Assembly (NCBI RefSeq): GCF_012769535.1
Contig: NZ_CP046565.1
Location: 3,307,032 to 3,371,031 of the forward strand
DNA from: Methylococcus geothermalis
GTDB taxonomy: Bacteria > Pseudomonadota > Gammaproteobacteria > Methylococcales > Methylococcaceae
Length of the DNA stretch: 64,000 nt
Direction of reading: 5' to 3'
The notes beneath the pieces are model-generated. The model was not told the origin of the DNA. It made no database searches and saw only the letters and a program-made list of their open reading frames with translations. The position numbers were made by a program, and so were the translations under genes. This document shows, one piece after another, positions 1 to 9,177 of the stretch (the stretch's first letter is position 1; every line of letters starts with the position of its first letter).

Positions 1-725
1 GTAATAGGCATATCTTGGAGTAACCCATGAATCAATGCCATCACGTCAGCCACCGGATTCAAGCTCAAGGCTGATCGAAAATCTGAAGGCAGCATTTCTG
101 GAGGATACAAAATCGGCGTCAAGTAAAAAATCATTGTCAACACAAACGGGAAGACCTGCCGCAAATCTTTCAAAAAACAACCGAGCACCGCCAGCAAATA
201 ACCGAAGGGAATCAACCATACCCATAGAGCAATCAGGACCACAACCGCCTTGATCGCACCTTCTGGGCCTATCAGGAATCCGGCCACCACAATAAACACG
301 GGGAGGTAAACGATCCCGGCAACCAACGCTGGAAGAAGAGGTAACGCCTTGAGGGGAAATACCGTCTTTTTATAGAGCATATTGAACTCGTTCATCACGG
401 AGAGATTCCGTAGCAGAACTTCACTCACGAACAACCACGGCAACATGCCGGTCAGGAAATAATCGACGAACGCCACTTTGCCAGGGACCTTGATTCGCAA
501 TACGAAATCTAGCAGGAACCAGAACGCAAGGATTTGCAAACCGGGCTGCAAGAGCAGCCAGACCCCTCCCAAAAGAGTGCCGCTGGTGCGTGCGACGATT
601 TCGCGGCGAAGCAGCAGATACAGAAGTTCCCTTTCTTGCACCAATACCCTGAGCGGCCCCAGAAAACCAGCTGCTGACGCTTCAGGAAAACGGGATATTA
701 CCCGGAGGAAAAAACGCGATGTCAT
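1..725 (-). CDS. ABC-2 type polysaccharide exporter permease (partial)
   Basis: The minus-strand frame from an ATG at 725 stays open to the window edge (241 codons), so the C-terminus is missing. The translation has a cytosolic N-terminus with a run ending LLRREIVAR, then hydrophobic helices (LLQPGLQILAFWFLLDF, ALVAGIVYLPVFIVVAGFLI, LIALWVWLIPFGYLLAVLG). The segment FYLTPILYPPEMLP followed by LNPV is typical of the ABC2_membrane family that exports O-antigen, teichoic acid or capsule. The permease should work in the inner membrane with an ATPase, probably encoded beyond the left edge. An in-frame TAA two codons upstream fixes the start. An IS begins only 7 bp upstream, so the gene is cut off from the operon at 1811-4524 and may lack its own promoter. 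Confidence 0.85.
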   Translation of the reverse strand, partial: MTSRFFLRVISRFPEASAAGFLGPLRVLVQERELLYLLLRREIVARTSGTLLGGVWLLLQPGLQILAFWFLLDFVLRIKVPGKVAFVDYFLTGMLPWLFVSEVLLRNLSVMNEFNMLYKKTVFPLKALPLLPALVAGIVYLPVFIVVAGFLIGPEGAIKAVVVLIALWVWLIPFGYLLAVLGCFLKDLRQVFPFVLTMIFYLTPILYPPEMLPSDFRSALSLNPVADVMALIHGLLQDMPI

Positions 726-731
726 GTATTA

Positions 732-1770
732 GAGTTGCTTCCAATGATAACCAGATGATCACAAAGACATTTTTAGATTCCAAAGGCCAGCGGCAAGGCC
801 GAAAAACCCATAGATGAATATGTCGAGTCGGTTTCTAATCCGATGCATCAAGCAGTGAAAGGTCTTCATTCCTCCAATGGAGTGCTCGACTGAGATTCGG
901 GTTCGTGCTTGCTTTTTATTCTCTCGTATTGGTTGATCTGTCAACGCGGCATGAGGATTGTTCTTGGATGCCCTGGGTTTCTTGTGAGGAAGGTGAATTC
1001 TGGCTTTATTCCCATCATCGGCAGTGGCACCAAAGAACCCCAAATCTAACCAGACATCGGCGCCGTCAAACCACGGTAATGCAGGATCGAACAGTTGCTT
1101 CATCAGCGCATCATCATGAACGCTGCCGGCCACAACACCTCCAACGAATAGAATTTGCCGCTCAAGGGTCGAAATGACTAAGGTTTTAACCGTATGTCGT
1201 TTTTTTTGCCGCTATAGCGGGCTTTTTGCTGATCGTCATCCTGCGGCCTGACGCAACCGCATTCCACTCCGTCAATGATGATATCGCCATGTTTTTCAAT
1301 CAGTTTCATCATCTCTCCCGGTGTCGTCAGCGCCCGCTCTGGCAGCAGATCGAGTTTCGCCAAGCTGCGCCGCAACACGGGCTGAAGTTGTTCCACATGT
1401 CGATGCGCATGCCCCGAACTCAAGCCAAAATGGAAGCCCAGGACATCGAAGGTACAGTAGGTCTTGAGGTAATACAAAATGAAGAACAGCTTCTTATCCA
1501 TCCGATCGAGATAGCCAACATGACCTCCTTTTTGTACCCGTTTTATTTCGCCTTGCCTAACACGTTCTTGCTGAATCTCCGCATAGGCCTCTTCAAAGAT
1601 AGGGTAGAGCTTGGCGAATTGAGCCTTGTTCATTCCGATCAGGGCTCTGACAGTACGTTCGCTGGTTTCTTCCATGAACTTTCCAAAAATCACTGACTGA
1701 CACCATTCGATTGTTGTTAATGGGTATATTTATACCACAATAAATCCATTTTTATCATCGGAAGCAACTC
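732..1770 (-). mobile_element. IS5-group insertion sequence, copy 1 (1,039 bp)
   Basis: The ends carry an inverted repeat of about 18 bp beginning GAGTTGCTTCC. The element is flanked by TA on both sides (730-731 and 1771-1772), consistent with a 2-bp TA target duplication. A nearly identical copy of exactly the same length lies in the opposite orientation at 18802-19840. The single gene is a transposase in two overlapping frames. The element sits between a small secreted-protein gene and the exporter permease. Confidence 0.92.
759..1693 (-). CDS. IS5-group transposase, two frames joined by -1 frameshift (copy 1)
   Basis: The upstream frame (1178-1693, 171 aa) carries the helix-turn-helix part and the first half of a DDE_Tnp_4-type domain (ILYYLKTYCTFDVLGFHFG, then IIIDGVECG). 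It ends soon after a run of eight A residues (minus strand, 1207-1200). The downstream frame (759-1133 and open upstream to the run) gives VGGVVAGSVHD, a DxGFFG segment and the C-terminal ISVEHSIGGMKTF. In the zero frame the run reads GGC AAA AAA AAC, which contains the slippery heptamer A AAA AAC. A -1 shift gives one continuous transposase of about 310 aa. Shifting of this type is known in IS5-group elements. The same site is preserved in copy 2, so it is programmed rather than a mutation. Confidence 0.88.
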
Positions 1771-1810
1771 TATTATTCGACACGATAATCAATCAATGTC
1801 GACCCATAGT

Positions 1811-2263
1811 TTATTCATCCTCCGCTTGGTCAGTCGCTTTCGCGTCGCCCGCCGTCTTGACACTTTTTCCGTGGTACCAGCTCCCCTGGACGAAAGTCCA
1901 GTGATCCTTCTTTGGCGGTCCGCCAAAGCTCTTCCCTTGCAAACCCGGCATGGTAAGTTCGGTCTCCACGATGATCTCCGCCGAATCCCCGTCGATCTTG
2001 AACTCCTTGAATTTGTAGCCGACCACCCGAAGGCGCTGGAATCGCGCCTGCTGCATTTGATCTGGCGTCATTTTGCCTTCGACCCTGGCCGTCTCCATCT
2101 GGTAAACGGTATGGAGGTCATTCGCACGCCAAGCCTCCCAGTAGGCAGTAGCCCGTTCCCGCAGAGCTTCGTCTCGGCGCTGGTCTCCGGCGTACGCCAC
2201 GGCAGCCGCCATTAGCTCGCCGAAGAGTACCCAGCTACAAAATATCGTCTTTGCGTCCTTCAT
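1811..2263 (-). CDS. small secreted protein of unknown function
   Basis: About 150 aa. I chose the ATG at 2263 because an AAGGGG ribosome-binding site sits six bases upstream. A second ATG at 2269 is too close to it. The protein starts MKDAK and continues with a hydrophobic segment ending AVAYAG, a likely signal peptide. The rest is soluble and charged, with YWEAWRANDLHTVYQM and a beta-rich half (GYKFKEFKIDGDSAEIIVETEL, cut here by WTFVQGSWY). The pattern resembles small NTF2-like or DUF4440-type folds, which is only a suggestion. It is the last gene of the FG-GAP/PpiC operon before the IS. Before that insertion it lay about 40 bp upstream of the exporter permease. Confidence 0.7.
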   Translation of the reverse strand: MKDAKTIFCSWVLFGELMAAAVAYAGDQRRDEALRERATAYWEAWRANDLHTVYQMETARVEGKMTPDQMQQARFQRLRVVGYKFKEFKIDGDSAEIIVETELTMPGLQGKSFGGPPKKDHWTFVQGSWYHGKSVKTAGDAKATDQAEDE

Positions 2264-2333
2264 TTTCATCCCCTTCGCTCGTTCATTTTGCCGGCTAAGC
2301 CGGACCATTCCGAAAGCCCAAGCCGCTTGCCGA

Positions 2334-3299
2334 TCAGGGAAAGACGCCGCGTGGGAAAAGGGTCTTCAGCTCGTCCTGCACGACCTCGATCTTGGCATGT
2401 TTGGCCAGCTCCCGCACGTAAGCATCGCGTTGTTTAGCCTGTCCCTCGAGCCGCATGCGCTGGATCACCTTTTCTCGCACATTGGGATAGGGAGAAACCA
2501 AGGACGGGCGTATATCTGTCAACTTAAGGATTTCAAACCCGACGGACGATTCAACGACCTGGGTATGTTCGCCCACCTTCAAGTTCTTGATAGCCGCCGA
2601 TAGCCATGGATCGCCTTCCCGTGCCATAAAACCGAGATCCCCCTGCGTAACCTTAGCCCTCGGATTCTCCGTGAGTTCGCCGGCAAGTTTGGCAAAGGGT
2701 TCACCCGCATCGAGGCGCTTGAGCACTTCATCGGCGCGTTTTCGAACCTGCATCTTCTGCTCTTCGCTCGCTTTCTCAGGGAAACGAAACTGGATTTGGC
2801 TGACGCGCACCATCTCCGGTATCCCGTACTCGTTTTGGTGATCAAGGTAGAACTGATAAGCCGCTTTCTCATCGGGAGGAGGCGGCAGTGGAAAATGTTC
2901 TTCGGCTAATTTTTCGTAGGCCTTGTTCAATGCTGCCTTGGCCTTTTCCGGATCCTTGGGTAAGAGTCCTTTACGCACCATGTCGCCTCGTAACAACTGG
3001 CTGCTGACCATAGCACGCAGTGCCTCCGCTTGGCCGGCCGGCGTCATGGAGGTGGCGATATACGATTGGTTACGTTGTAGAAAATTGACGTAATCCTGGA
3101 CGGTGATTTCTTCGCCGTCGACTTTCAACATAACTACTTTGACAGGTTGCGCTGGAGCCACGTGTTCCCCTGCGACCGGTCGTTCCGTCGCTGATTCTTT
3201 CTTCGCCGCTGCCTCCGGTTTGGCCATGCTTGCCACGGAAAATCCGCAGAGCATGACCAACCCCAACACTGCGACTACAGAACGTTTCACTTGTTGCAT
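2334..3299 (-). CDS. PpiC-type peptidyl-prolyl isomerase, exported
   Basis: About 321 aa. The ATG at 3299 is preferred because GGAG lies five bases upstream. An in-frame GTG at 3305 is the alternative. The N-terminus is a signal peptide (VAVLGLVMLCGFSVASMA). A Lys/Ala/Pro-rich linker follows, then a SurA_N-like helical region (VDGEEITVQDYVNFLQRN) and a parvulin domain at roughly residues 160-265 with RVSQIQFRF, AGEPFAKLA, GDLGFM and SVGFEILKL. The family catalyses cis-trans isomerisation of prolyl bonds in periplasmic or outer-membrane clients. Related proteins (EpsD, PrsA) sit in polysaccharide-export clusters, which fits this context. It starts 10 bp after the FG-GAP gene, so the two are in one operon. 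Confidence 0.88.
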   Translation of the reverse strand: MQQVKRSVVAVLGLVMLCGFSVASMAKPEAAAKKESATERPVAGEHVAPAQPVKVVMLKVDGEEITVQDYVNFLQRNQSYIATSMTPAGQAEALRAMVSSQLLRGDMVRKGLLPKDPEKAKAALNKAYEKLAEEHFPLPPPPDEKAAYQFYLDHQNEYGIPEMVRVSQIQFRFPEKASEEQKMQVRKRADEVLKRLDAGEPFAKLAGELTENPRAKVTQGDLGFMAREGDPWLSAAIKNLKVGEHTQVVESSVGFEILKLTDIRPSLVSPYPNVREKVIQRMRLEGQAKQRDAYVRELAKHAKIEVVQDELKTLFPRGVFP

Positions 3300-3309
3300 T
3301 TCCACTCCT

Positions 3310-4524
3310 TCATCTTAATACGAATTGTCCGGCGGCGAGATCTTCGAAGTGCTGCCACAACGGACCATAGACGATCCAAACCCCATTTCCGCCTTTCCCA
3401 CGCCCTAGAACCCCATCGAGCCAACCATCGCCGTCGATATCCCGAAGGAGCAATATCTGGCTCCCCTCATTCCTCGCCATCGGTACAGACCGCATGGGCA
3501 CTGCGGCATGGCCATCCCATGACGGGGGGAATCGATAGATCGCCAATGCTCCGTATCCCACGGCCATGAGGCACGTCGCGTCATCCCGGTCTTGGCCAAC
3601 GGCTACTTGTCGTATCCCCATCGTGGTCGGGAATGACAGCGGTGCCGCATCCTTGAAGGCACCCTGGCCTTCGTTAATAAGCACATGGATATGAAACGGC
3701 TGAGACTGATTCGGGATGAGCAGATCGGGGGCCTTGTTGCCGTCGAGATCGGCGACTGCAACTTGGTTCGGGGCACCCCTGACGAAGTCACGTACCTGGA
3801 TCGGTGTGACGGTATCGTCGATCTTTTCCGGATGACGGATCATCCAAAGGGAATGGTTCTGCTGAATCGTGAACAAGAGTTCCTCGATGCCGTCGCCATC
3901 GATGTCCACCGGGACGATACGGTCCGCCCTCCGGATCGATTTTTTCTGCGGCTGCTCGCGGAGCGGCACGGCGATACGGCCTACCGCTTTTCCAGTGACT
4001 GGGTCGAAGCCCTTCCATAAGGACACCTCATCCTCGTGGAACGAGCTGACAGCGAGGCTCGTTCCCCAATCTGGCCAACGGAACACCGAAAGGTGACGCG
4101 GCGCAGTCTCCGGCACTCGGTTCCGCACCCGGAATCCGCCTGCCAGCGTCGGTTCCAAGACGATCAATTGATTTACGCCTTCGGCGGCCGCCGCATAGAG
4201 GCGCTCTTTGGAAGGCAAGCGCACGAAGTCGCCCGGGTGGAAACCCACTTCCGGGACAGTCGGGCCCGGTGAAAAGACCCGCGGCTCCTTTTGAAAGAAA
4301 GCCTGGGCGTAATTTCCGCCGTGAGCAACTGCAATCACATCGAGTCTGCCGTCTCCATCGACGTCATCTGTCGCCACATGAAACGGAGGGGCATCGAAAG
4401 GCAAGGACTGTTGCAGCGATGCGACATCCTCACTCAATGCATGCAAGGACGGCGACGGTGATCGACAGGCAGCCAGCGCGACCGAAGACAGCGCAGCCAA
4501 CACGATCCAATAAAAGTAGTTCAT
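3310..4524 (-). CDS. FG-GAP/VCBS-repeat lipoprotein
   Basis: 404 aa. The ATG at 4524 is preferred over a longer frame because it begins a clear lipoprotein signal (FYWIVLAALSSVALAAC) whose Cys would be lipidated. The mature part holds several FG-GAP/VCBS units with the calcium-binding loop DxDxDGxxD: DVDGDGRLDV near the N-terminus, DIDGDGIEEL, DLDGNKAPDL and DIDGDGWLDG near the C-terminus. Such repeats form beta-propellers that bind ligands or partners at the cell surface; no catalytic domain is visible. It is the first gene of a minus-strand operon with the PpiC isomerase and the small secreted protein. Its exact role is unknown. Confidence 0.82.
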   Translation of the reverse strand: MNYFYWIVLAALSSVALAACRSPSPSLHALSEDVASLQQSLPFDAPPFHVATDDVDGDGRLDVIAVAHGGNYAQAFFQKEPRVFSPGPTVPEVGFHPGDFVRLPSKERLYAAAAEGVNQLIVLEPTLAGGFRVRNRVPETAPRHLSVFRWPDWGTSLAVSSFHEDEVSLWKGFDPVTGKAVGRIAVPLREQPQKKSIRRADRIVPVDIDGDGIEELLFTIQQNHSLWMIRHPEKIDDTVTPIQVRDFVRGAPNQVAVADLDGNKAPDLLIPNQSQPFHIHVLINEGQGAFKDAAPLSFPTTMGIRQVAVGQDRDDATCLMAVGYGALAIYRFPPSWDGHAAVPMRSVPMARNEGSQILLLRDIDGDGWLDGVLGRGKGGNGVWIVYGPLWQHFEDLAAGQFVLR

Positions 4525-4748
4525 GGGTTCAACGAGGGTAGTCACTAAGCCATGGGCATCACTTAGCCCCCACAGTAGCTGCTGCTGGTGAGGCGGTGGC
4601 CAAATCTCATCCGGCAACCTTTTCACGAGCACTCTGGAGGCAAAGCCGGCTCAGTCAAATCATTCTTCAATCATCTGAACGGAACAGGACTGCGAATGCG
4701 CCCTGTTGGGAGAACGGCCCGAATTCAACCGACCGCTTCCACCGCAAG

Positions 4749-4780
4749 AAAAGACGGCGTGGGTATCAACCCACGCCGTC
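4749..4780 (-). terminator. rho-independent terminator of the secreted-protein gene
   Basis: The perfect 11-bp inverted repeat GACGGCGTGGG / CCCACGCCGTC (4753-4763 with 4770-4780) has a six-base loop. On the minus strand it is followed by TTTTCTT. It lies about 30 bp beyond the stop of the gene at 4812-6113. Confidence 0.9.
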
Positions 4781-4811
4781 CCGCCGCCGATAGAATCAGC
4801 GGCATCCGCTA

Positions 4812-6113
4812 TTACGGAGTGAAGGAACCACGATCATGCCCAAGCGCGGTTTCCATCGGGATCACGGTAGCCCCGACGGGCACGCCGGCATCGAAGTTGA
4901 CCTGGTATTGCAAGGGAATGCTGAAGGCCATCATCGCAGCCTCCGGCGCACCGATACCGGTGTCAATCAGCTCTGGCAGCATCAGCTTAATGAAGCCGCC
5001 CTGGAGCAGCTTGGACAGGATAGCCGCTGGATCCAGACCGGGTTCGTTAGCGATCGGCGGGACGCAGAAAGGTCGAGCCTGACCGTAGGCCTGGATGAAA
5101 CTCGGCACGGGGTAGGCTGCACTCACGTCCGTCTGCGCCCAGACTACGTTCAGCTGATTGGGCAGGCTGATGGTATCGGAGCAGGGTTCCTCGTTGTCGT
5201 TGTAGATAACCACACCGAGATTCGACCACGCTGCGTCCGCATTCCGGTCGTTCCATACCACGAACAGAGTCGGGATTTGGAACGGATTGGTGACGTTACC
5301 CACCGTGATTGACCGGTTGCCCAGCGTCAGGTCGACGATCTTAAGATCCGGAACGACCGAACCGTCCGACCAAGTGGTCGGTATGCCGCTGATCAACGGC
5401 GATGCAATTGGATTGCCGTTCACGCCGATCTCGATGACCTGATTGGCCACCGACACCTTCTTGTTGGGCGGCGAATCCGCGCCGTCCGCCATCGGCAGCA
5501 CCGGGATCTTGGCATCCAGGAGACCGATGGTGCCGCCGCCGTTCTGAGACTCGAAATCAGCTCCCGTGATCAGCCAAGCTTCGGCAAAAAAGCTGAAATC
5601 GGCCGCCTTGCCGAGCCAGCCTTGCTCGGTGGTCAGCAAAAGATAACCGGGAACACCGTTCAGCGCGGTCTGGTAACCGCCCCTACGAATGGTGTCACCC
5701 CAATCGATGATCGCCACATCGTCGGGCGTCACATTGATGGTACCGTTCGCTCTATGGACACTGCGCTGATTGAGGAAAGCCCAATGGATCTGCTTGATAT
5801 CCGGATCCGCCGGGGCTTCTGGACCGACCGGTGCAGGAAAGCTCCCATTGGTAGGCGTGCTGTGCTGCGCCGTCCAGACATTCGGGATGGTCTTGTTGCC
5901 CACGGACATCGGCACCGTGATCTTCACCACGGTGTTGATGCTGAAGGGGCCATCGGTAGGCGGACCCACGATTTGATCGTCCCATATTACAAACGGAACG
6001 AGGTTGGCTTCGCCCGCATCGCCCTCAATAATTGCGTGTGCCGACATGCTCGTCGCGGCCAGAGCCGTGAACATGCCCGCTGCGATTGCGGTCTTTTTGA
6101 AGTTCATACTCAT
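4812..6113 (-). CDS. secreted protein of unknown family
   Basis: 433 aa. The start at 6113 has AGGGAG eight bases upstream. A signal peptide is clear: MNFKK, then a hydrophobic stretch ending MSAHA. The mature protein is acidic, with few lysines and many Pro, Asn and Asp residues. It looks all-beta (LVPFVIWDDQIVG, INTVVKITVPMSVG, TLFVVWNDRN). Only two cysteines are seen, in EEPCSDT and ARPFCVP, and they may form a disulfide. I recognise no named domain. The gene stands alone between its own promoter-like sequence and a strong terminator, as expected for an abundant exported protein. A surface-associated or envelope role is inference only. Confidence 0.75.
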   Translation of the reverse strand: MSMNFKKTAIAAGMFTALAATSMSAHAIIEGDAGEANLVPFVIWDDQIVGPPTDGPFSINTVVKITVPMSVGNKTIPNVWTAQHSTPTNGSFPAPVGPEAPADPDIKQIHWAFLNQRSVHRANGTINVTPDDVAIIDWGDTIRRGGYQTALNGVPGYLLLTTEQGWLGKAADFSFFAEAWLITGADFESQNGGGTIGLLDAKIPVLPMADGADSPPNKKVSVANQVIEIGVNGNPIASPLISGIPTTWSDGSVVPDLKIVDLTLGNRSITVGNVTNPFQIPTLFVVWNDRNADAAWSNLGVVIYNDNEEPCSDTISLPNQLNVVWAQTDVSAAYPVPSFIQAYGQARPFCVPPIANEPGLDPAAILSKLLQGGFIKLMLPELIDTGIGAPEAAMMAFSIPLQYQVNFDAGVPVGATVIPMETALGHDRGSFTP

Positions 6114-6301
6114 GAGAAGATCTCCCTTTGAAGTCGACAGTTAACCCAGGAAATGGAGCACCCCAATCCTTTGCCCTAAAACTGCGTGAGACCAGGGCCA
6201 AGCCAGACGCCCAAGACGTCCTCCGGGAATTATGAACGTTTCGCCGCTGTTTGCCAAACGCAACAAGGGCTCACGCATTCCCGCAGCTCCATGCGGGGGA
6301 T

Positions 6302-6330
6302 AAGCTAAGCCGCGCCGCGAGCGGTGTCAA
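6302..6330 (-). promoter_or_regulatory. candidate sigma-70 promoter for the secreted-protein gene
   Basis: On the minus strand a perfect TTGACA (6325-6330) is followed after 17 bp by TAGCTT (6302-6307), a weak -10. Transcription from here would leave a leader of about 180 nt before the ATG at 6113. The spacing and the perfect -35 support it; the -10 is poor. Confidence 0.4.
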
Positions 6331-6942
6331 GCATTTTTGTCGCTAAACTATGACTGTTTTGTTGTAAAAACGAGATGAGCGGCGTGGCATCGCCGCATCA
6401 GGCGGCAATTCGACGCTCTGATGGCGAACCCATGCCCGGCGGTCCGCCCGATCGTCACCCCGGGGGCCAGACCGCCGGTCGAGGCGGCCCCGGGAAATCG
6501 CCTCATCCAATAGGTCGACCTTGTTGGGATTTTCATGGATGCAACGCCGGATGTCGCGACAGGAGTGCGCCGCAAGAACGGCACCAAGCGCCGCGTCGGA
6601 TCGCCATATCCGCGTGACGGGCGGAAGACTCACCGCCCCTCGGCGAGTCAAAGAGACTCGCGGTGTCAAGCGCATGAACGCCATAGGGACAGGGCCGATG
6701 GCCGCGCTTCGCGGCGCGGGGACTTCAGCTCCCTGGCAACCGGAGCACACCGCCCTAACAGCCTGAAAGTCCGCCGCTTTCATACTCTATAGAGGAACGA
6801 CCCAATTTCAAGACATCGTCCGAAATGCTAGCATTCGTTGACGCCACGGGAATGGCGTCATGCCCCCTGACCCTCGGAACCGGCGTGTCGGCGTGCCCGC
6901 CCTCTGATTAAGATGCGATCCCAACCCATCCCTATCTAGTTC
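6331..6942. other. intergenic region rich in hairpins, no convincing gene
   Basis: Open frames exist on both strands, but their composition (Arg/Ala/Gly-rich, no domain) looks like random GC-rich sequence. Several perfect hairpins stand out: GCGAGTC/GACTCGC (6643-6649 with 6655-6661), GCCGCG/CGCGGC (6701-6706 with 6710-6715) and TGACGCCA/TGGCGTCA (6839-6846 with 6853-6860). None is followed by a T-run. A structured RNA or a degraded repeat is possible. Confidence 0.4.
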
Positions 6943-9177
6943 ATGCAATCCAGCGAGCAAGACTTTCTCCCCTATGCGGCAATTTCCTTCATTGGGCCAG
7001 GTCCGGCCATCGTTTTTGCCCCCCACCCCGACGACGAGGTGTTTGGCTGCGGCGGCGCCATCATGCGCCACATCTCGGCCGGCGATTCCGTTCGGGTCAT
7101 CGTTGTCACCGATGGCGCGTACGGTTCCGCGGCAGATTTCGAGGAATATGCGCTGACGCGGCAACGGGAAAGCATCCTGGCGGCGGAGATTTTGGGATAC
7201 GGCGTTCCCGAATTCTGGAACCTCCCCGATCGGGGGCTGGAATATGGCGAACGCCTGATCCAGCGCATTCTGGCCAGCATAGAAGCATGCGCCGCAGAAC
7301 TCGTCTACGCCCCCTCCTGGTGGGAAATTCATCCCGATCACCGTGTCCTGGCGCTTGCGACTGCCGAAGCAGTGCGACGCAGCCCACGGCCGATCCGCCT
7401 GGCCATGTATGAGGTTGGCGTGCCGTTGCAACCCAATGCGCTTCTGGACATCACCGACCTGACCGAGCGCAAGGCCGCAGCCGTGGCCTGCTTCTCCAGC
7501 CAACTGGCGCAACAGAATTACGACAAGCAGATCGCGGCGCTCAACCGATTCCGCACCTATACGCTGCCTCGGACCATCGAGGCTGCCGAAGGCTATCTCG
7601 TCCTGGCCGCGGAAGAGCTCAGAGGCGGCATGCCCAGCCTTATGACTCGCAAGGACCGTCTGGCCGTGCGCGGTGAAAACGGCCCCGCACCGGCCAGCCC
7701 CCTCGTTTCCGTCATCATACGCAGCATGGACAGAGCCCAACTGAGAGAAGCCCTCGACTCCGTTGCACTGCAAACCTATCCCCGCATTGAAGTCATCGTG
7801 GTGAATGCCAAAGGGGACGGCCATACTCCGCTGGCACCGTGGTGCGGCCGCTTCCCTCTTCGGTTCATTCCCTCGAATGTCCCACTGTCACGCAGCCGGA
7901 CCGCCAATATCGGGCTCGATCGCGCCGATGGCGAGTACCTCATTGTTCTCGACGACGATCACTTCTTTCAACCAGACCACATCGCTTGTCTAGTCGAAGC
8001 CCTCCAAGGCCAGAGCGCAGTCCGCTGCGCCTACGCCGGCACGCGGCTAGAGCTTTTTTCGACAGAACCCCAGCCAGGCGAAAGCGTTTTCCATGAACCG
8101 CCCCAGGCGGAAAAACCGTGGAAACCCGACGCCCTCCCGCTCCACGCGATCCTGTTTCATCGGTCGCTGCTCGACCTGCAATGCCGTTTCGACGAAAATT
8201 TGAACATGCTGGAAGATTGGGATTTCTTGCTTCAGGCGATGCGGCACACGGCTTTTATCCATGTCGACAAAGTCGGTCTCCGTCATCGCAATCACAAGAG
8301 CTCCGGTTTCGAAGAAAAAGCCGACGGGTGTCCTTCGGAGGCAGTCACAGCGACCGCTTTCGGCAACAGAGAGAATGACCGGAAGGAAATCGATGAGGCC
8401 GATACGTTATTGGCCCGGGACATGCCGTTGACACAAAACGTCCCATCGTCGAATACCGTTGAAAATGGTTTCAACGGTCACGCAAGTACGACGAATCTTT
8501 CCGGCAGCCACCCGCCCGGAAGGGATGCCGAACTCGATCGACTTCGCGACCGCCTGTCCAAATGCGAAGCCGAGCTTGCGAACCACCAGTCCCTGGTTGA
8601 AGCAAAAAATGCTGATAGAGAAGTACGCAACGTCGAACTCGATCGCCTGCGACGGTCGATACACGAGCTCCTGGCTGCTCAGCTCAAGACTCAGGGAAAA
8701 TTGAACCCAGCCACCACATCAGCCAACCGGTCGCGGCTTGGCTGCGATGCTGTCCACGAATCGCCATCATGGGCCAGTTCGGCACCGTTACGCTTTGGCG
8801 CCCGCTTGGTTCGAGGACGATACGGGAAAGCATGGGACTCGTTGCGCCACGGCATCCGGCCGGCGGGACGGACAATATACAAGACCCTGCCACGCCATTT
8901 AGCCGATCCTTTAATTCGCATTATCTATCGTCATTTCGGACCGATGTTCGCCGGATTTGATGATTATGAACGCTGGAGACGTGAACTTGGCATCACCCCG
9001 AAAGAAACATACGAACATCACCCGAGAGAGAGACGGACAACCATCGACAGCGTTTCGATCCCGGATGATCAGATGCAGGGGCGCATCACCGCTCATGGAC
9101 ATTTCTCTTACTCGGGTCTCGCTAAAGAAAAGGCGAAATATCTGTTCCGGCTCACTTCCCGCTGGCCATGTTCGTGA
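6943..9177 (+). CDS. PIG-L deacetylase / GT2 glycosyltransferase fusion, truncated by a frameshift
   Basis: 744 aa as read. Residues about 20-230 are a PIG-L/LmbE-type zinc deacetylase with HPDDE at 28-32 and HPDH at 130-133. This family removes acetyl groups from N-acetylglucosaminyl substrates. Residues about 253-460 are a family 2 glycosyltransferase (PLVSVIIRS, LDDDHF at 336-341, MLEDWDFLLQAM). A charged coiled-coil follows near 528-580. From about 660 the sequence begins to resemble the linker before a rhamnan-synthesis F (RgpF) domain, and it breaks off at a stop at 9177. A RgpF-like continuation is readable in another frame just downstream. The protein probably modified and extended a surface glycan. 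The first two domains look intact. Confidence 0.82.
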   Translation: MQSSEQDFLPYAAISFIGPGPAIVFAPHPDDEVFGCGGAIMRHISAGDSVRVIVVTDGAYGSAADFEEYALTRQRESILAAEILGYGVPEFWNLPDRGLEYGERLIQRILASIEACAAELVYAPSWWEIHPDHRVLALATAEAVRRSPRPIRLAMYEVGVPLQPNALLDITDLTERKAAAVACFSSQLAQQNYDKQIAALNRFRTYTLPRTIEAAEGYLVLAAEELRGGMPSLMTRKDRLAVRGENGPAPASPLVSVIIRSMDRAQLREALDSVALQTYPRIEVIVVNAKGDGHTPLAPWCGRFPLRFIPSNVPLSRSRTANIGLDRADGEYLIVLDDDHFFQPDHIACLVEALQGQSAVRCAYAGTRLELFSTEPQPGESVFHEPPQAEKPWKPDALPLHAILFHRSLLDLQCRFDENLNMLEDWDFLLQAMRHTAFIHVDKVGLRHRNHKSSGFEEKADGCPSEAVTATAFGNRENDRKEIDEADTLLARDMPLTQNVPSSNTVENGFNGHASTTNLSGSHPPGRDAELDRLRDRLSKCEAELANHQSLVEAKNADREVRNVELDRLRRSIHELLAAQLKTQGKLNPATTSANRSRLGCDAVHESPSWASSAPLRFGARLVRGRYGKAWDSLRHGIRPAGRTIYKTLPRHLADPLIRIIYRHFGPMFAGFDDYERWRRELGITPKETYEHHPRERRTTIDSVSIPDDQMQGRITAHGHFSYSGLAKEKAKYLFRLTSRWPCS

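Noticed and set aside
6343..6783. A 146-codon minus-strand frame in the 6.1-6.9 kb gap
   Set aside because: It has no ribosome-binding site or domain, is Arg-rich, and overlaps equally long frames on the other strand.
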